NCBI GenBank assembly: GCA_947489195.1
Contig: CANLCT010000017.1
Span: 1 to 64,000 of the forward strand
Length of the DNA stretch: 64,000 nucleotides
From: an uncultured Aquimarina sp.
Lineage (GTDB): Bacteria; Bacteroidota; Bacteroidia; Flavobacteriales; Flavobacteriaceae
Direction of reading: 5' to 3'
Under the pieces are notes generated by a model. That model did no database searches and was not told the origin of the DNA. It saw nothing but the letters and a program-made list of their open reading frames with translations. Positions within the stretch are counted from its first letter, which is position 1. Each line of letters begins with the position of its first letter. Both the position numbers and the translations under genes were made by a program. Positions 30,770-39,464 of the stretch are shown here, piece by piece.

Positions 30770-30777
30770 TAACTTTG
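30770..30777 (+). promoter_or_regulatory. -7 box of sufS operon
   Basis: TAACTTTG exactly matches TAnnTTTG, 26 bases before the sufS ATG. It indicates that the second half of the suf cluster is transcribed independently of sufABCD. Confidence 0.65.
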
Positions 30778-30803
30778 TAGCTATTATTTAAGCAATTCAT
30801 TAC

Positions 30804-32018
30804 ATGTTTGATATTCAAAAAATAAGAGCTGATTTCCCTATTTTGAAAAGGGAAGTAAATGGGAAACCATTAGTATATTTTGATAATGCAGCCACTTCGC
30901 AGACACCACAAGTGGTTATTGACGCAATTGTTAATTATTATAGTCACTACAATTCAAATATTCATCGTGGAGTGCATACGCTTTCGCAAGAAGCTACGGA
31001 TGCTTATGAAGTCGCGCGAAAAAAAGTGCAAGCGCATTTTAATGCGAAGCATGATTATGAAATAATTTTAACAGCAGGAACCACACATGCCATAAACATT
31101 GTGGCAACTGGTTTTACTCAATTTGTAAACCGAGGAGATGAAATTATTGTTTCTGCTCTTGAGCATCATTCTAATATTGTGCCTTGGCAAATGCTTTGTG
31201 AACGTACTGGAGCTGAATTGAAAGTAATTCCAATGAATGAAGAAGGTTCATTAGAAATGGATGTGTATGAAACATTAGTTAGCCCAAAAACAAAGCTAGT
31301 TTTTGTAAACCATGTATCTAATGCTTTGGGTACAGTAAATCCAATTGAATTTATTATTAAAAAAGCACGTGCCGTTGGTGCAGCTATTTTAATTGATGGC
31401 GCTCAGGCAACACCACATATGAAACCTGATGTGCAAGCCTTAGATGTTGATTTTTATGTAGCTTCAGCACATAAATTATGTGGTCCAACAGGTGTTGGAG
31501 TATTGTATGGAAAAGAGGAGTGGTTAAACAAATTACCTCCATACCAAGGGGGTGGTGATATGATTGATCAAGTAACTTTTGAAAAAACAACTTATGCCGG
31601 ATTGCCGTTTAAGTTTGAAGCAGGTACTCCTAATATTTGTGGAGGGATTGCTTTTGGTGTTGCCTTAGATTATATGAATAGTATAGGTTTTGAAAATATA
31701 GCGACTTATGAGAAGGAATTATTAGATTATGCGACTAAAGCACTAAAGGAGATTGAAGGACTACGTATTTATGGTGAGGCTGACGAAAAGACAGCCGTTA
31801 TATCATTTAATGTCGGGACAATTCATCCCTATGATATTGGTACAATTGTTGACAAATTAGGAATAGCCGTACGAACAGGACATCATTGCGCACAACCCAT
31901 TATGAATTTTTATAAGATTCCAGGAACAGTAAGAGCTTCATTTGCGTTTTACAATACCAAGGATGAGATTGATATATTTGTGGCAGCAGTTAAAAGAGCA
32001 GTAATGATGTTGAGTTAG
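30804..32018 (+). CDS. sufS: SufS-type cysteine desulfurase
   Basis: A group II cysteine desulfurase (PLP enzyme), 404 residues, that supplies sulfur from cysteine to SufE/SufBCD. The PLP lysine is Lys224 in SAHKLCGPTG and the catalytic cysteine is Cys362 in RTGHHCAQP. The start MFDIQKIRADFPILKREVNG is typical. It has its own -7 box and is followed by sufE after 87 bases. Confidence 0.97.
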   Translation: MFDIQKIRADFPILKREVNGKPLVYFDNAATSQTPQVVIDAIVNYYSHYNSNIHRGVHTLSQEATDAYEVARKKVQAHFNAKHDYEIILTAGTTHAINIVATGFTQFVNRGDEIIVSALEHHSNIVPWQMLCERTGAELKVIPMNEEGSLEMDVYETLVSPKTKLVFVNHVSNALGTVNPIEFIIKKARAVGAAILIDGAQATPHMKPDVQALDVDFYVASAHKLCGPTGVGVLYGKEEWLNKLPPYQGGGDMIDQVTFEKTTYAGLPFKFEAGTPNICGGIAFGVALDYMNSIGFENIATYEKELLDYATKALKEIEGLRIYGEADEKTAVISFNVGTIHPYDIGTIVDKLGIAVRTGHHCAQPIMNFYKIPGTVRASFAFYNTKDEIDIFVAAVKRAVMMLS

Positions 32019-32105
32019 AGGTTTTGATGGTTTAAACCACTCAATTAAAATAAAAAGTTATAGTTAAGGCCAACAGCCAAATGCTAAGAACAAACAGCTT
32101 AAAAT

Positions 32106-32528
32106 ATGAGCATAAAAGAAATACAAGAAGAAATCGTATCGGAATTTGAAATGTTTGACGATTGGATGCAGCGATATGAGTATATGATTGATTTAGGGAA
32201 AGATTTACCACTAATCGATGAAAAGTACAAGACCGATAAAAATATCATTAAAGGTTGTCAAAGTAAAGTTTGGGTACATGCAGAATTAGAGGGTGATCAA
32301 CTTAATTTTACAGCCGATAGTGATGCAATTATAACCAAAGGAATTATAGCTATTTTAATTCGTACATTTTCGGGGCAGCATCCATCAGCAATTATTGATG
32401 CGGATACGAATTTTATTGATCAAATAGGTCTTAAAGAACATTTGTCGCCAACACGAGCAAATGGATTAGTGAGTATGATAAAGCAATTGAAAATGTATGC
32501 AGTAGCATACCAAACCCAATTGAATTAA
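32106..32528 (+). CDS. sufE: SufE sulfur-acceptor protein
   Basis: Accepts persulfide sulfur from SufS and passes it to SufBCD. It has 140 residues with the acceptor cysteine Cys51 in IIKGCQSKVWV and the conserved DWMQRYEYMIDLGKDLP N-terminal helix. Its gaps to sufS and to the next gene contain short heptamer-like repeats (for example CTAATGG, CTAATAG at about 32610-32625). Confidence 0.96.
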   Translation: MSIKEIQEEIVSEFEMFDDWMQRYEYMIDLGKDLPLIDEKYKTDKNIIKGCQSKVWVHAELEGDQLNFTADSDAIITKGIIAILIRTFSGQHPSAIIDADTNFIDQIGLKEHLSPTRANGLVSMIKQLKMYAVAYQTQLN

Positions 32529-32634
32529 TTATTAGCTGTATATTTTAGTAAATAGATTAGCTAAAAATTAATAAGTAACTTAGTTATAAATAGTGCCAAT
32601 AGTTGATAAAAACTAATGGCTAATAGCATAAAAA

Positions 32635-32958
32635 ATGAGTACAGATATAGACACAAATCAATTAGGAGAAAAAGTAGTGGCGGTGCTAAAAACTATTTTT
32701 GATCCAGAAATTCCAGTAGATATTTACGAATTAGGTTTAATTTATGATGTTTTTGTGAACGAAGATTATGATGTTAAAGTATTGATGACTTTAACTACGC
32801 CTAATTGTCCTGTAGCAGAAACCCTTCCGGTAGAAGTAGAAGAAAAAATAAAATCCATTGATGCAGTAAATGATTGCGAAGTGGAAATTACTTTTGATCC
32901 ACCATGGAGTCAGGATTTAATGAGTGAAGAAGCAAAATTAGAGTTGGGAATGCTTTAA
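32635..32958 (+). CDS. MIP18/DUF59-family Fe-S assembly protein (SufT-like)
   Basis: A 107-residue protein of the DUF59/MIP18 family linked to Fe-S cluster maturation. Conserved blocks are FDPEIPVDIYELGLIYDV, TTPNCPVAETLPVEVE (with the conserved cysteine) and the C-terminal FDPPWSQDLMSEEAKLELGM. It lies between sufE and the DUF2480 gene, a normal neighbourhood for this family in Bacteroidota. The biochemical step is not established. Confidence 0.92.
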   Translation: MSTDIDTNQLGEKVVAVLKTIFDPEIPVDIYELGLIYDVFVNEDYDVKVLMTLTTPNCPVAETLPVEVEEKIKSIDAVNDCEVEITFDPPWSQDLMSEEAKLELGML

Positions 32959-33086
32959 TATAGTACAGCATATTAAGAACAAAGTAATGAGTAATTGCTT
33001 GTTTAATTTAGTACTATTTTTAAAAAGTATGAAAGATTAAGTGAGTAAAACCTAATACATTGTACTCAGTATTTAATACTAAATAA

Positions 33087-33593
33087 ATGGACGAAATAGT
33101 AAACAGAGTAGCCAGTAGTAAATTAGTTACTATAGATTTAGAGGATTGGTATACTGTAGGTGTGCGCACAGTTTTTGACATTAAAGATTGGCTTTTTGAA
33201 GGTTTATTACTTCGTGAAAAAGATTTTAGAGCACACGTTACTGCGCATGATTGGTCACAATACCAAGATCATTTTGTAGCTTTAACTTGTTCAACAGATG
33301 CTATTATTCCGGGTTGGGCATTTATGTTAATTACTACAGCAATATCACCTTATGCCCAAAAAGTAGTAATAGGTGATTTGATGTTGTTGGAAACATTGTT
33401 ATTCGAAATTCAAATTGCACAGATACCTGTTGAGCAATTTAAAGATAAACCAGTAATTATTAAAGGCTGTTCTAACAAGCCAGTACCCGAAAATGCATAC
33501 ATAAGCTTAGTTCAAAAATTACAACCTGTTGTAAAAAGTGTGATGTATGGCGAGGCATGTTCTTCGGTGCCCTTATATAAAATAAAAAAATAA
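33087..33593 (+). CDS. DUF2480-family protein
   Basis: A 168-residue cytoplasmic protein beginning MDEIVNRVASSKLVTIDLED. It matches the DUF2480 type that regularly sits at the end of Bacteroidota suf clusters. It contains a late KGCSNKPVPENAY motif and a C-terminal cysteine (GEACSSVPLYK). The function is unknown; the context suggests a link to Fe-S or sulfur handling. Confidence 0.82.
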   Translation: MDEIVNRVASSKLVTIDLEDWYTVGVRTVFDIKDWLFEGLLLREKDFRAHVTAHDWSQYQDHFVALTCSTDAIIPGWAFMLITTAISPYAQKVVIGDLMLLETLLFEIQIAQIPVEQFKDKPVIIKGCSNKPVPENAYISLVQKLQPVVKSVMYGEACSSVPLYKIKK

Positions 33594-33826
33594 ATACTAT
33601 AAGACTTAGATTTAGGTTGTTAAAGGTGGGTTGTTGATTTTTTCAATATTTAAAATTCTGTATTTCAACAAGTTAAACTTGTTAATCTCCATTTTTTTCT
33701 TAATTTTGAATAGTTAAATTAGAGTTTGCTAAGTTTTATTTCGTGCATTTTGTCTTGTTTAAATGCATTTTGTCGAAATAATTGTAACATTTTTTTAGGA
33801 GGGAAGCGCTCTTTTTTATCATAGCT

Positions 33827-33834
33827 TATATTTG
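33827..33834 (+). promoter_or_regulatory. -7 box of first DUF3078 gene
   Basis: TATATTTG exactly matches TAnnTTTG, 27 bases before the ATG at 33861. No clear TTTG -33 element is seen upstream. Confidence 0.55.
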
Positions 33835-33860
33835 TTGCTTAGAAACTACATAATATTATC

Positions 33861-34823
33861 ATGAAAAAAATTATTGTATCACTAAGTATGTTAATGGCAA
33901 GTTTTGGCCTTTATGCACAAGAAGAAACAAAAACAGAAGAAGCCCCTAAAGAAGGTTGGAGTCGATTTGGGAATGCTTCAATTTTATTTAATCAGGCCGC
34001 TTTTAATAACAATTTCGCAACCGGAGGAGTAAATAGTTTAGCACTTGATTTTGCCGTAAGTTATGATGTTAATTATATAAAAGGAGACTGGTCTTGGGAT
34101 AATAAATTTATTGGAGCTTATGGGCTTGCTCGTATAGATGATGGAGAAACACAAAAAACAAACGATAGATTAGAAATTAACTCATTAGTAGGTAAAAAAG
34201 CGGCTGGATTGTGGAGTTATTCATTTTTTGCAAATTTTAGAACGCAATTTGATTCTGGGTTTGAAGTAGCAGGTACAGAGACAATACAAATTAGAGATGA
34301 AACGGGAGCTATTACAGGGACAAGACAGGTTCCTGTAGATGGAAGAGGACCAAGAAATTCTAAATTTTTATCTCCTGCCTATTTACAATTTGGGCCAGGT
34401 ATGATTTGGAAAAAAAGTGAAAATTTTAAATTTAATATTGCTCCAGCAACGTCGCGTTTTATTTTTGTAGATGATGAGTTTACTAATGTAGCTGCAGGTG
34501 CTGAACAAGCATTTAATGATGCTGGAGGATTTTTTGGAGTAGAGGCTAATGAAACATCACGTTTTGAGTTTGGAGCATCGCTACAAGGGTATTACAAATT
34601 GAATATCCTTAAAAATATTTCGATGGAAAATATTTTAAACTTGTATTCTAATTATTTAGAAGATCCTCAAAATGTAGATATTGATTATACCGCTAATTTA
34701 GTAATGAAAGTGAATAAGTATATTTCTGCGAATTTAACTTTCCAGGCGATATATGATGATAATACAGTCGGAGCTTTTCAAATTAGAGAAACATTTGGAG
34801 CAGGTTTAAATTATGGGTTTTAA
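33861..34823 (+). CDS. DUF3078 outer-membrane protein (first copy)
   Basis: A 320-residue exported protein with a signal peptide ending at AQ near residue 20. The N-terminal core has the family features SILFNQAAFNNNFATGGVNS and VSYDVNYIKGDWSWDNKFIG. Alternating amphipathic strands end in GLNYGF with a terminal phenylalanine, consistent with a small outer-membrane barrel. It lies downstream of the suf genes behind its own promoter and next to a paralogue. The function is unknown. Confidence 0.85.
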   Translation: MKKIIVSLSMLMASFGLYAQEETKTEEAPKEGWSRFGNASILFNQAAFNNNFATGGVNSLALDFAVSYDVNYIKGDWSWDNKFIGAYGLARIDDGETQKTNDRLEINSLVGKKAAGLWSYSFFANFRTQFDSGFEVAGTETIQIRDETGAITGTRQVPVDGRGPRNSKFLSPAYLQFGPGMIWKKSENFKFNIAPATSRFIFVDDEFTNVAAGAEQAFNDAGGFFGVEANETSRFEFGASLQGYYKLNILKNISMENILNLYSNYLEDPQNVDIDYTANLVMKVNKYISANLTFQAIYDDNTVGAFQIRETFGAGLNYGF

Positions 34824-34857
34824 GATTTTGAAATAAAATTTGTAGTAAATAGTTGAT

Positions 34858-34893
34858 AAAAGCTTGGTGAGGTAAAACTCATCAAGCTTTTTG
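34858..34893 (+). terminator. intrinsic terminator between tandem DUF3078 genes
   Basis: A 14-bp stem with one G-T pair (AAAAGCTTGGTGAG/CTCATCAAGCTTTT) is followed by a short T-run. Its 3' edge overlaps the -33 TTTG of the next promoter, a very compact arrangement. Confidence 0.8.
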
Positions 34894-34920
34894 TCGTTAA
34901 AAAGGATATTTTTATCTTTG
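34890..34920 (+). promoter_or_regulatory. promoter of second DUF3078 gene
   Basis: TTTG (34890-34893) and TATCTTTG (34913-34920) are separated by 19 bases. Both match the Bacteroidota -33/-7 consensus exactly. The ATG follows 16 bases later. Confidence 0.8.
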
Positions 34921-34936
34921 AACTACATTATTTGAA

Positions 34937-35833
34937 ATGAATAAATATCTTATTTTAATAATTTTTTATCCTTTTTTTTGTTTCAGTCAAGAGAAAGAAA
35001 GCTCTGCGGCAAAAGATACGCTCTTGGTGCACCCGCAAGCAGTAAGTTTATCTAGTTGGAAAGGCAAAGGAGCTATTTCTATTTTAGGTAACCAGACCGC
35101 ATTTAATAATGATTGGGTTGGTGGAGGGGTTTCAAATTTAGCAGTTAATGCTAAATTTGAATACGAAATGAACTACAAAAAAGCTGCATGGACATGGGGC
35201 AACCGATTAAATTTAGCTTATGGTATTACAAAGATTAAGGATAGAGAACGTGTTCAAAAAGTAGATGATTTAATTGAATTCAGTTCTGTTGTAGGTAAAA
35301 ATACAGGTAGTGGTTATTGGAGTTACTCGGGGTATTTTAATTTTAAATCGCAGTTTGCTAAAGGGTATAATTTTGGAAAAGATGGTTCTAGAACCTTGGT
35401 GAGTAGAGGGTTTTCTCCAGCATACTTTCAAATTGGACCAGGATTGCTGTGGAAAAAGAACGATAATTTTCAAATTAATATTGCGCCAGCAACAACCCGT
35501 TTAATATTAGTTGATCGTTTTTTTACACGTAGTAAAAAAGCTTTTGGTGTAGATAAAGGAAAAACTAGTAACACTGAATTTGGAGCGTCAATTGCAGCTA
35601 CTAATAAATTTAATTTATTCAAAAATGTAACACTTGAAAACTTGATCAACCTCTATGCAAATTATTTGGAAAAAGTAGCTAATGTTGATATTAACTATAC
35701 CTTAAACATGGACTCAACCATTAATAAGCATATGAAAGCTAATTTTAGTTTTCAAGTGATATATGATGATGATACTACGGGTAATTTTCAAGTACGCGAA
35801 ATGATCGCTTTAGGGATTAATTACCAACTCTAA
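34937..35833 (+). CDS. DUF3078 outer-membrane protein (second copy)
   Basis: A 298-residue paralogue of the preceding protein. The signal peptide ends near residue 17 (FCFSQ). Shared features include ISILGNQTAFNNDWVGGGVS, a PAYFQIGPGLLWKKNDNFQI block and ATTRLILVD. The C-terminus GINYQL is barrel-like, although the last residue is leucine rather than phenylalanine. It is transcribed from its own consensus promoter and runs convergent to the thioredoxin-like gene 12 bases away. Confidence 0.85.
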   Translation: MNKYLILIIFYPFFCFSQEKESSAAKDTLLVHPQAVSLSSWKGKGAISILGNQTAFNNDWVGGGVSNLAVNAKFEYEMNYKKAAWTWGNRLNLAYGITKIKDRERVQKVDDLIEFSSVVGKNTGSGYWSYSGYFNFKSQFAKGYNFGKDGSRTLVSRGFSPAYFQIGPGLLWKKNDNFQINIAPATTRLILVDRFFTRSKKAFGVDKGKTSNTEFGASIAATNKFNLFKNVTLENLINLYANYLEKVANVDINYTLNMDSTINKHMKANFSFQVIYDDDTTGNFQVREMIALGINYQL

Positions 35834-35845
35834 TTTTAATTAGAA

Positions 35846-36460
35846 TTAAACTAGTTGTGATAAATCTTCTGCTACATTAATCCCTTTGTCTTTATTATAC
35901 CAAACCTGAAGGTCTTCTTTAAATTCAGGAGTAAGTTTACCATGTGCTGCTTTGTAGTCATTTACCATTTTAGTAGCTATAGTTGGTCTTGGTCCCCAAG
36001 AATCTATGATTTTGTTTTTCTCTACATCAACGGCAATTAATTTAGGAATAGACTTACCGCCATTAGTAAGAAATTCATTCATTAATTCTTCATGCTCGTC
36101 TCTTAAAACTACTCTGAAATCAATATTTTCATTAAGTTCAGCTAGTTTATTAATAATAGGTAATGATTGAGCTGCGTCACCACACCAGCTTTCAGTGAGT
36201 ACAACCCATTTAACAGGTGAAGCAACTTGCTGAATTTTTTCGCTAATGCTTGGGTCTATTTTTATAGTTTTATCTAAACGGCGCATACGGCGATCATTTA
36301 ACTTACTGTAATTTAATAAAGCCTCGTTGTCGGGGTCATTACCAGTAGATTTGTTTTCTAAAATAAGATCACTTACCTTTTTTCGATATTCGTTATAGCT
36401 TAAGCTATTGGTTAAACTCTTATTTAAAATATCAATGGTTGCTGTTACGGTTGTTTCCAT
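35846..36460 (-). CDS. thioredoxin-family protein lacking the CxxC resolving cysteine
   Basis: A 204-residue cytoplasmic protein with a thioredoxin-like domain at about 70-180. The active-site region reads LTESWCGDAAQSLP: Cys93 is present, but the second cysteine of WCxxC is replaced by alanine. Such WCGDxxQ proteins are common in Bacteroidota and cannot act by the classical dithiol mechanism. No signal peptide is seen. The substrate is unknown. Confidence 0.85.
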   Translation of the reverse strand: METTVTATIDILNKSLTNSLSYNEYRKKVSDLILENKSTGNDPDNEALLNYSKLNDRRMRRLDKTIKIDPSISEKIQQVASPVKWVVLTESWCGDAAQSLPIINKLAELNENIDFRVVLRDEHEELMNEFLTNGGKSIPKLIAVDVEKNKIIDSWGPRPTIATKMVNDYKAAHGKLTPEFKEDLQVWYNKDKGINVAEDLSQLV

Positions 36461-36518
36461 AAATGTTTCTTTTTACATTAGTTATAGTCGAAATCATTTC
36501 TAAGCCTTACAATTCCTT

Positions 36519-37163
36519 TTAGTGCATTTGTAGGGCGTTAATAAAATCAGTTCTCGAAATTTCGATGGCTCCTAAGCGCTCTAAATGTTCGGTGTGCATT
36601 TGGCAGTCAATAAACTTATATCCTTTTTTTTCAAAATAGCGACTCATATAAATAAAAGCAACTTTTGACGCATTGCTAACTTCTGTAAACATGCTTTCTC
36701 CACAAAAAACTTTTTCTTCTTTTAAGTTAACACCATATAAACCACCAACTAAAGTATTGTCTTGCCAAACTTCCACCGAAAGGGCAATACCAAGTTCATG
36801 TAATTTTGTGTAGGCATCAATCATGTGTTGAGTTATCCAAGTACCCGTTTGATTTTTTCGTTTTTGTTGTGCACAACGGGTTATAACATCTTCAAAGCAT
36901 TGATTTATGGTAATTGTAAATGGGTTTTTTTTGAGCAATTGACGCATTGATTTGCTCACTTTTAAATTTTGAAAGGCTAATATCATTCTGGGGTTTGGAC
37001 TATACCATAAAATAGGTTGGTCGGCTTCAAACCATGGAAAAATACCGCTTTTGTAGGCAAGTAAAAGTCGCTTAGCATTTAAATCGCCGCCAATAGCTAA
37101 TAACCCGTGTGGATCTGCTTGATTAACAGGTGGAAAATAAAGAAGTTCATCTAACAAGTACAT
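36519..37163 (-). CDS. aat: leucyl/phenylalanyl-tRNA-protein transferase
   Basis: Transfers Leu or Phe from tRNA to N-terminal Arg/Lys of proteins, creating N-degrons for ClpS/ClpAP. It has 214 residues. Family blocks FPWFEADQPILWYSPNPR, GGLYGV and KKGYKFIDCQMHTEHLERLGA are all present. It lies downstream of the DUF3127 gene, separated by a terminator. Confidence 0.95.
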   Translation of the reverse strand: MYLLDELLYFPPVNQADPHGLLAIGGDLNAKRLLLAYKSGIFPWFEADQPILWYSPNPRMILAFQNLKVSKSMRQLLKKNPFTITINQCFEDVITRCAQQKRKNQTGTWITQHMIDAYTKLHELGIALSVEVWQDNTLVGGLYGVNLKEEKVFCGESMFTEVSNASKVAFIYMSRYFEKKGYKFIDCQMHTEHLERLGAIEISRTDFINALQMH

Positions 37164-37173
37164 AGGGTAAAAT

Positions 37174-37215
37174 AAAAAGCTATTTACAAAAAATGAAATA
37201 ATTGTAAATAGCTTT
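37174..37215 (-). terminator. intrinsic terminator after DUF3127 gene
   Basis: A 14-bp perfect stem (AAAGCTATTTACAA with its complement, 12-base loop) is followed on the minus strand by a T-rich tract. It separates the DUF3127 transcript from aat and ends close to the aat start codon at 37163. Confidence 0.8.
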
Positions 37216-37249
37216 ATAAAAATACGTTTATCTAATTAAAAAATATTTT

Positions 37250-37630
37250 TTAAAAAGGTAAATCGTCTTCTTTTTGATCATTTGAAAAGTTTGTTGCAGG
37301 CTCAAAAGCATCTGCAGGAGGCATTGGTGGTACGTTACCTTGAGGGGCAGCGGGTTGTAATGCTTCAATTCTCCATCCTTGTATGGTATTAAAATACCTA
37401 GTTTCTCCTTGTGGGCTTACCCATTCTCTTCCACGTAAATTAATGCTAATTTTCACATCCTGTCCAGGTTGATAGGCATTTAGTAAATCACATTTATCTT
37501 GTACAAATTGGATCGAAATATGTTGTGGATACTGTTCTTCGGTAGTAATTATAATGTCTCTTTTTCTAAATCCATTATTTCCAACAGTTTCTGTGTTTCC
37601 AACTAATTTAATTTTTCCCTGAACTTCCAT
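37250..37630 (-). CDS. DUF3127 single-strand-binding-like protein
   Basis: A 126-residue small cytoplasmic protein. The N-terminal part (MEVQGKIKLVGNTETVG, REWVSPQGETRYFNTIQGWR) has an OB-fold-like pattern. The C-terminus is disordered and acidic, ending DDLPF like SSB tails. It belongs to the DUF3127 group, known mainly from Bacteroidota. A nucleic-acid-binding role is plausible but not demonstrated. Confidence 0.85.
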   Translation of the reverse strand: MEVQGKIKLVGNTETVGNNGFRKRDIIITTEEQYPQHISIQFVQDKCDLLNAYQPGQDVKISINLRGREWVSPQGETRYFNTIQGWRIEALQPAAPQGNVPPMPPADAFEPATNFSNDQKEDDLPF

Positions 37631-37773
37631 TTGGTAATTGCTATTAAAATTCTAAGTGGTAAAAATACAATTTTTGCAAAGTTTTTAAGTGTTAGCTTTG
37701 GTTTAAGTATTAACAATTTTAAGATACTTTTAGGTTATGTTCTAATTTTAAAATTTAATTGTATTTTGGATGC

Positions 37774-38922
37774 ATGAATTTTGTCACCCGAAAAATTTTT
37801 TCACAAACCTTTATTATTGTTGCTGCCGCTAGTATTATTGGCTTGATTTTGTGGAATACAAGTTTGTTTTTTGAACGCTTAAAAAATGTAGAGCGAGACA
37901 AAATGGAAATTTGGGCACAGTCACAAAAATCTTTTAGTACCGAAGATCAAAATGATTATTTAGAGCTGAATTTGTTAATAAGTAGAAGTAACAATAATAT
38001 TCCAATTGTTGTTATTGACGAAAAAGGAGAGGTAAATTTAAAAGCAAACATATCTAAAAATATTACTAGTGATCCCGAGCGATTTGAAGCCTATATAGCT
38101 CAAATAAAAGAAGAAAATAAACCTATAACTATAAATATTTTAGGTGGGGAAACACAATATTTATATTATGGAAACTCTCCTATTTTAATTAAGTTAAGGT
38201 ATTATCCAATAGCCATAGTATTGGTTGTTTTTTTACTAATTGGAGTAGTGTATTTCTTTTTTAATACCTCAAAAATTGGTGAACAAAATAAATTATGGGC
38301 GGGTATGGCAAAAGAAACGGCGCATCAAATAGGTACGCCTTTATCATCATTAGTGGCTTGGATCGAAATTTTGAAATTAGAAAACGTGGATCCGAGTTAT
38401 CTAGTCGAAATGGATAAGGATATTACACGATTGAAAACAATTACAGATCGTTTTTCAAAAATAGGATCCAGACCAAGTTTAAAAATTAGCGACATTGTAT
38501 ACGAAACTAAAGAGGCTTATGAATATTTGAAATCCAGAAGTTCTGATTTAATACAATTTTCTATAGAGCTTCCTGAAAAAGAAATTAATGTGGCATTAAA
38601 TAAACAATTGTACGGATGGACGATTGAGAATTTAGTTAAAAATGCTATTGATGCTATGAGAGGGCGAGGGGAATTGCATGTAAAATTACTAGAAGATGAT
38701 AAGTATGTTAAAGTTGAAATTCATGATACGGGAATAGGCATTGCTAAACATAGGTTTAATGCTGTTTTTGCTCCAGGGTATACCTCAAAAAAAAGAGGGT
38801 GGGGACTTGGTCTGTCTTTAGCACGCCGAATTATAGAAGACTACCATGAAGGTAGGATAAAAGTAAAAGAATCAGAAAGAGGTAAAGGAACCGTGTTTCA
38901 AATTTCTCTTAAAAAAGTCTAA
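37774..38922 (+). CDS. membrane sensor histidine kinase
   Basis: A 382-residue two-transmembrane kinase. Helices are near residues 10-27 and 145-168, flanking a short extracytoplasmic sensor. The H-box ETAHQIGTPLSS has the phospho-acceptor His184. The N-box (LVKNAIDAM), DTGIGI and KRGWGLGLSL complete the ATPase domain. No response-regulator gene is adjacent, so it is an orphan. An upstream in-frame TTG (37759) is less likely than the ATG at 37774. Confidence 0.9.
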   Translation: MNFVTRKIFSQTFIIVAAASIIGLILWNTSLFFERLKNVERDKMEIWAQSQKSFSTEDQNDYLELNLLISRSNNNIPIVVIDEKGEVNLKANISKNITSDPERFEAYIAQIKEENKPITINILGGETQYLYYGNSPILIKLRYYPIAIVLVVFLLIGVVYFFFNTSKIGEQNKLWAGMAKETAHQIGTPLSSLVAWIEILKLENVDPSYLVEMDKDITRLKTITDRFSKIGSRPSLKISDIVYETKEAYEYLKSRSSDLIQFSIELPEKEINVALNKQLYGWTIENLVKNAIDAMRGRGELHVKLLEDDKYVKVEIHDTGIGIAKHRFNAVFAPGYTSKKRGWGLGLSLARRIIEDYHEGRIKVKESERGKGTVFQISLKKV

Positions 38923-39004
38923 ACCTTGTACATGTTTGTAAAAGCTTGGTTATTTATATTTATTAAGAGGGTTTATACTTAATTTAATAATGCCTATATA
39001 AAAT

Positions 39005-39394
39005 TTAAAGATTTGTAGCAATCTCTTTTGCTAATTTTTCCATTTCTTCAGTAGTTAAACTTACTTTGTGTGTAAAAGTTGCGTCTTTCATTTCATTTAA
39101 AGGAATTAAATGTACATGTACATGAGGTACTTCTAACCCAATAACACTTAGACCAACACGTTTACATGAAACTGTTTTTTTTAATGCTTTGGCTACTTTA
39201 CGTGAAAATTCAAATAAACCATTATAAGTGGCTTCATCTAAATCAAAAAGTTGATCAACTTCTTTTTTTGGAATACAAAGTGTGTGCCCAATGGCATTGG
39301 GGTTTACATCTAAAAAAGCATAAAAATTTTCGTCTTCAGTAATTTTATATGAAGGGAATTCGCCATTGACAATTTTAGTGAAAATTGAAGCCAT
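39005..39394 (-). CDS. HIT-family nucleotide hydrolase/transferase
   Basis: A 129-residue protein with the histidine-triad motif HVHVHLIPL near residue 95 and the family start ASIFTKIVNGEFPSYKI. HIT proteins act on nucleotide derivatives such as adenosine phosphoramidates. It lies downstream of greA on the same strand with a 70-base gap, so the two are probably co-transcribed. Confidence 0.94.
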   Translation of the reverse strand: MASIFTKIVNGEFPSYKITEDENFYAFLDVNPNAIGHTLCIPKKEVDQLFDLDEATYNGLFEFSRKVAKALKKTVSCKRVGLSVIGLEVPHVHVHLIPLNEMKDATFTHKVSLTTEEMEKLAKEIATNL

Positions 39395-39464
39395 AAAAAG
39401 ATTGTTTGATAATGTGTAGTTTGTGTTTTAATTTTTTTTCTGCACTCTATTTTAGTAAAAAAAA

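Noticed and set aside
33667..33683. 17-bp near-palindrome AACAAGTT-A-AACTTGTT between DUF2480 and DUF3078 genes
   Set aside because: Short and AT-rich, without a T-run or link to a regulator; it could be chance. An operator is possible but unsupported.
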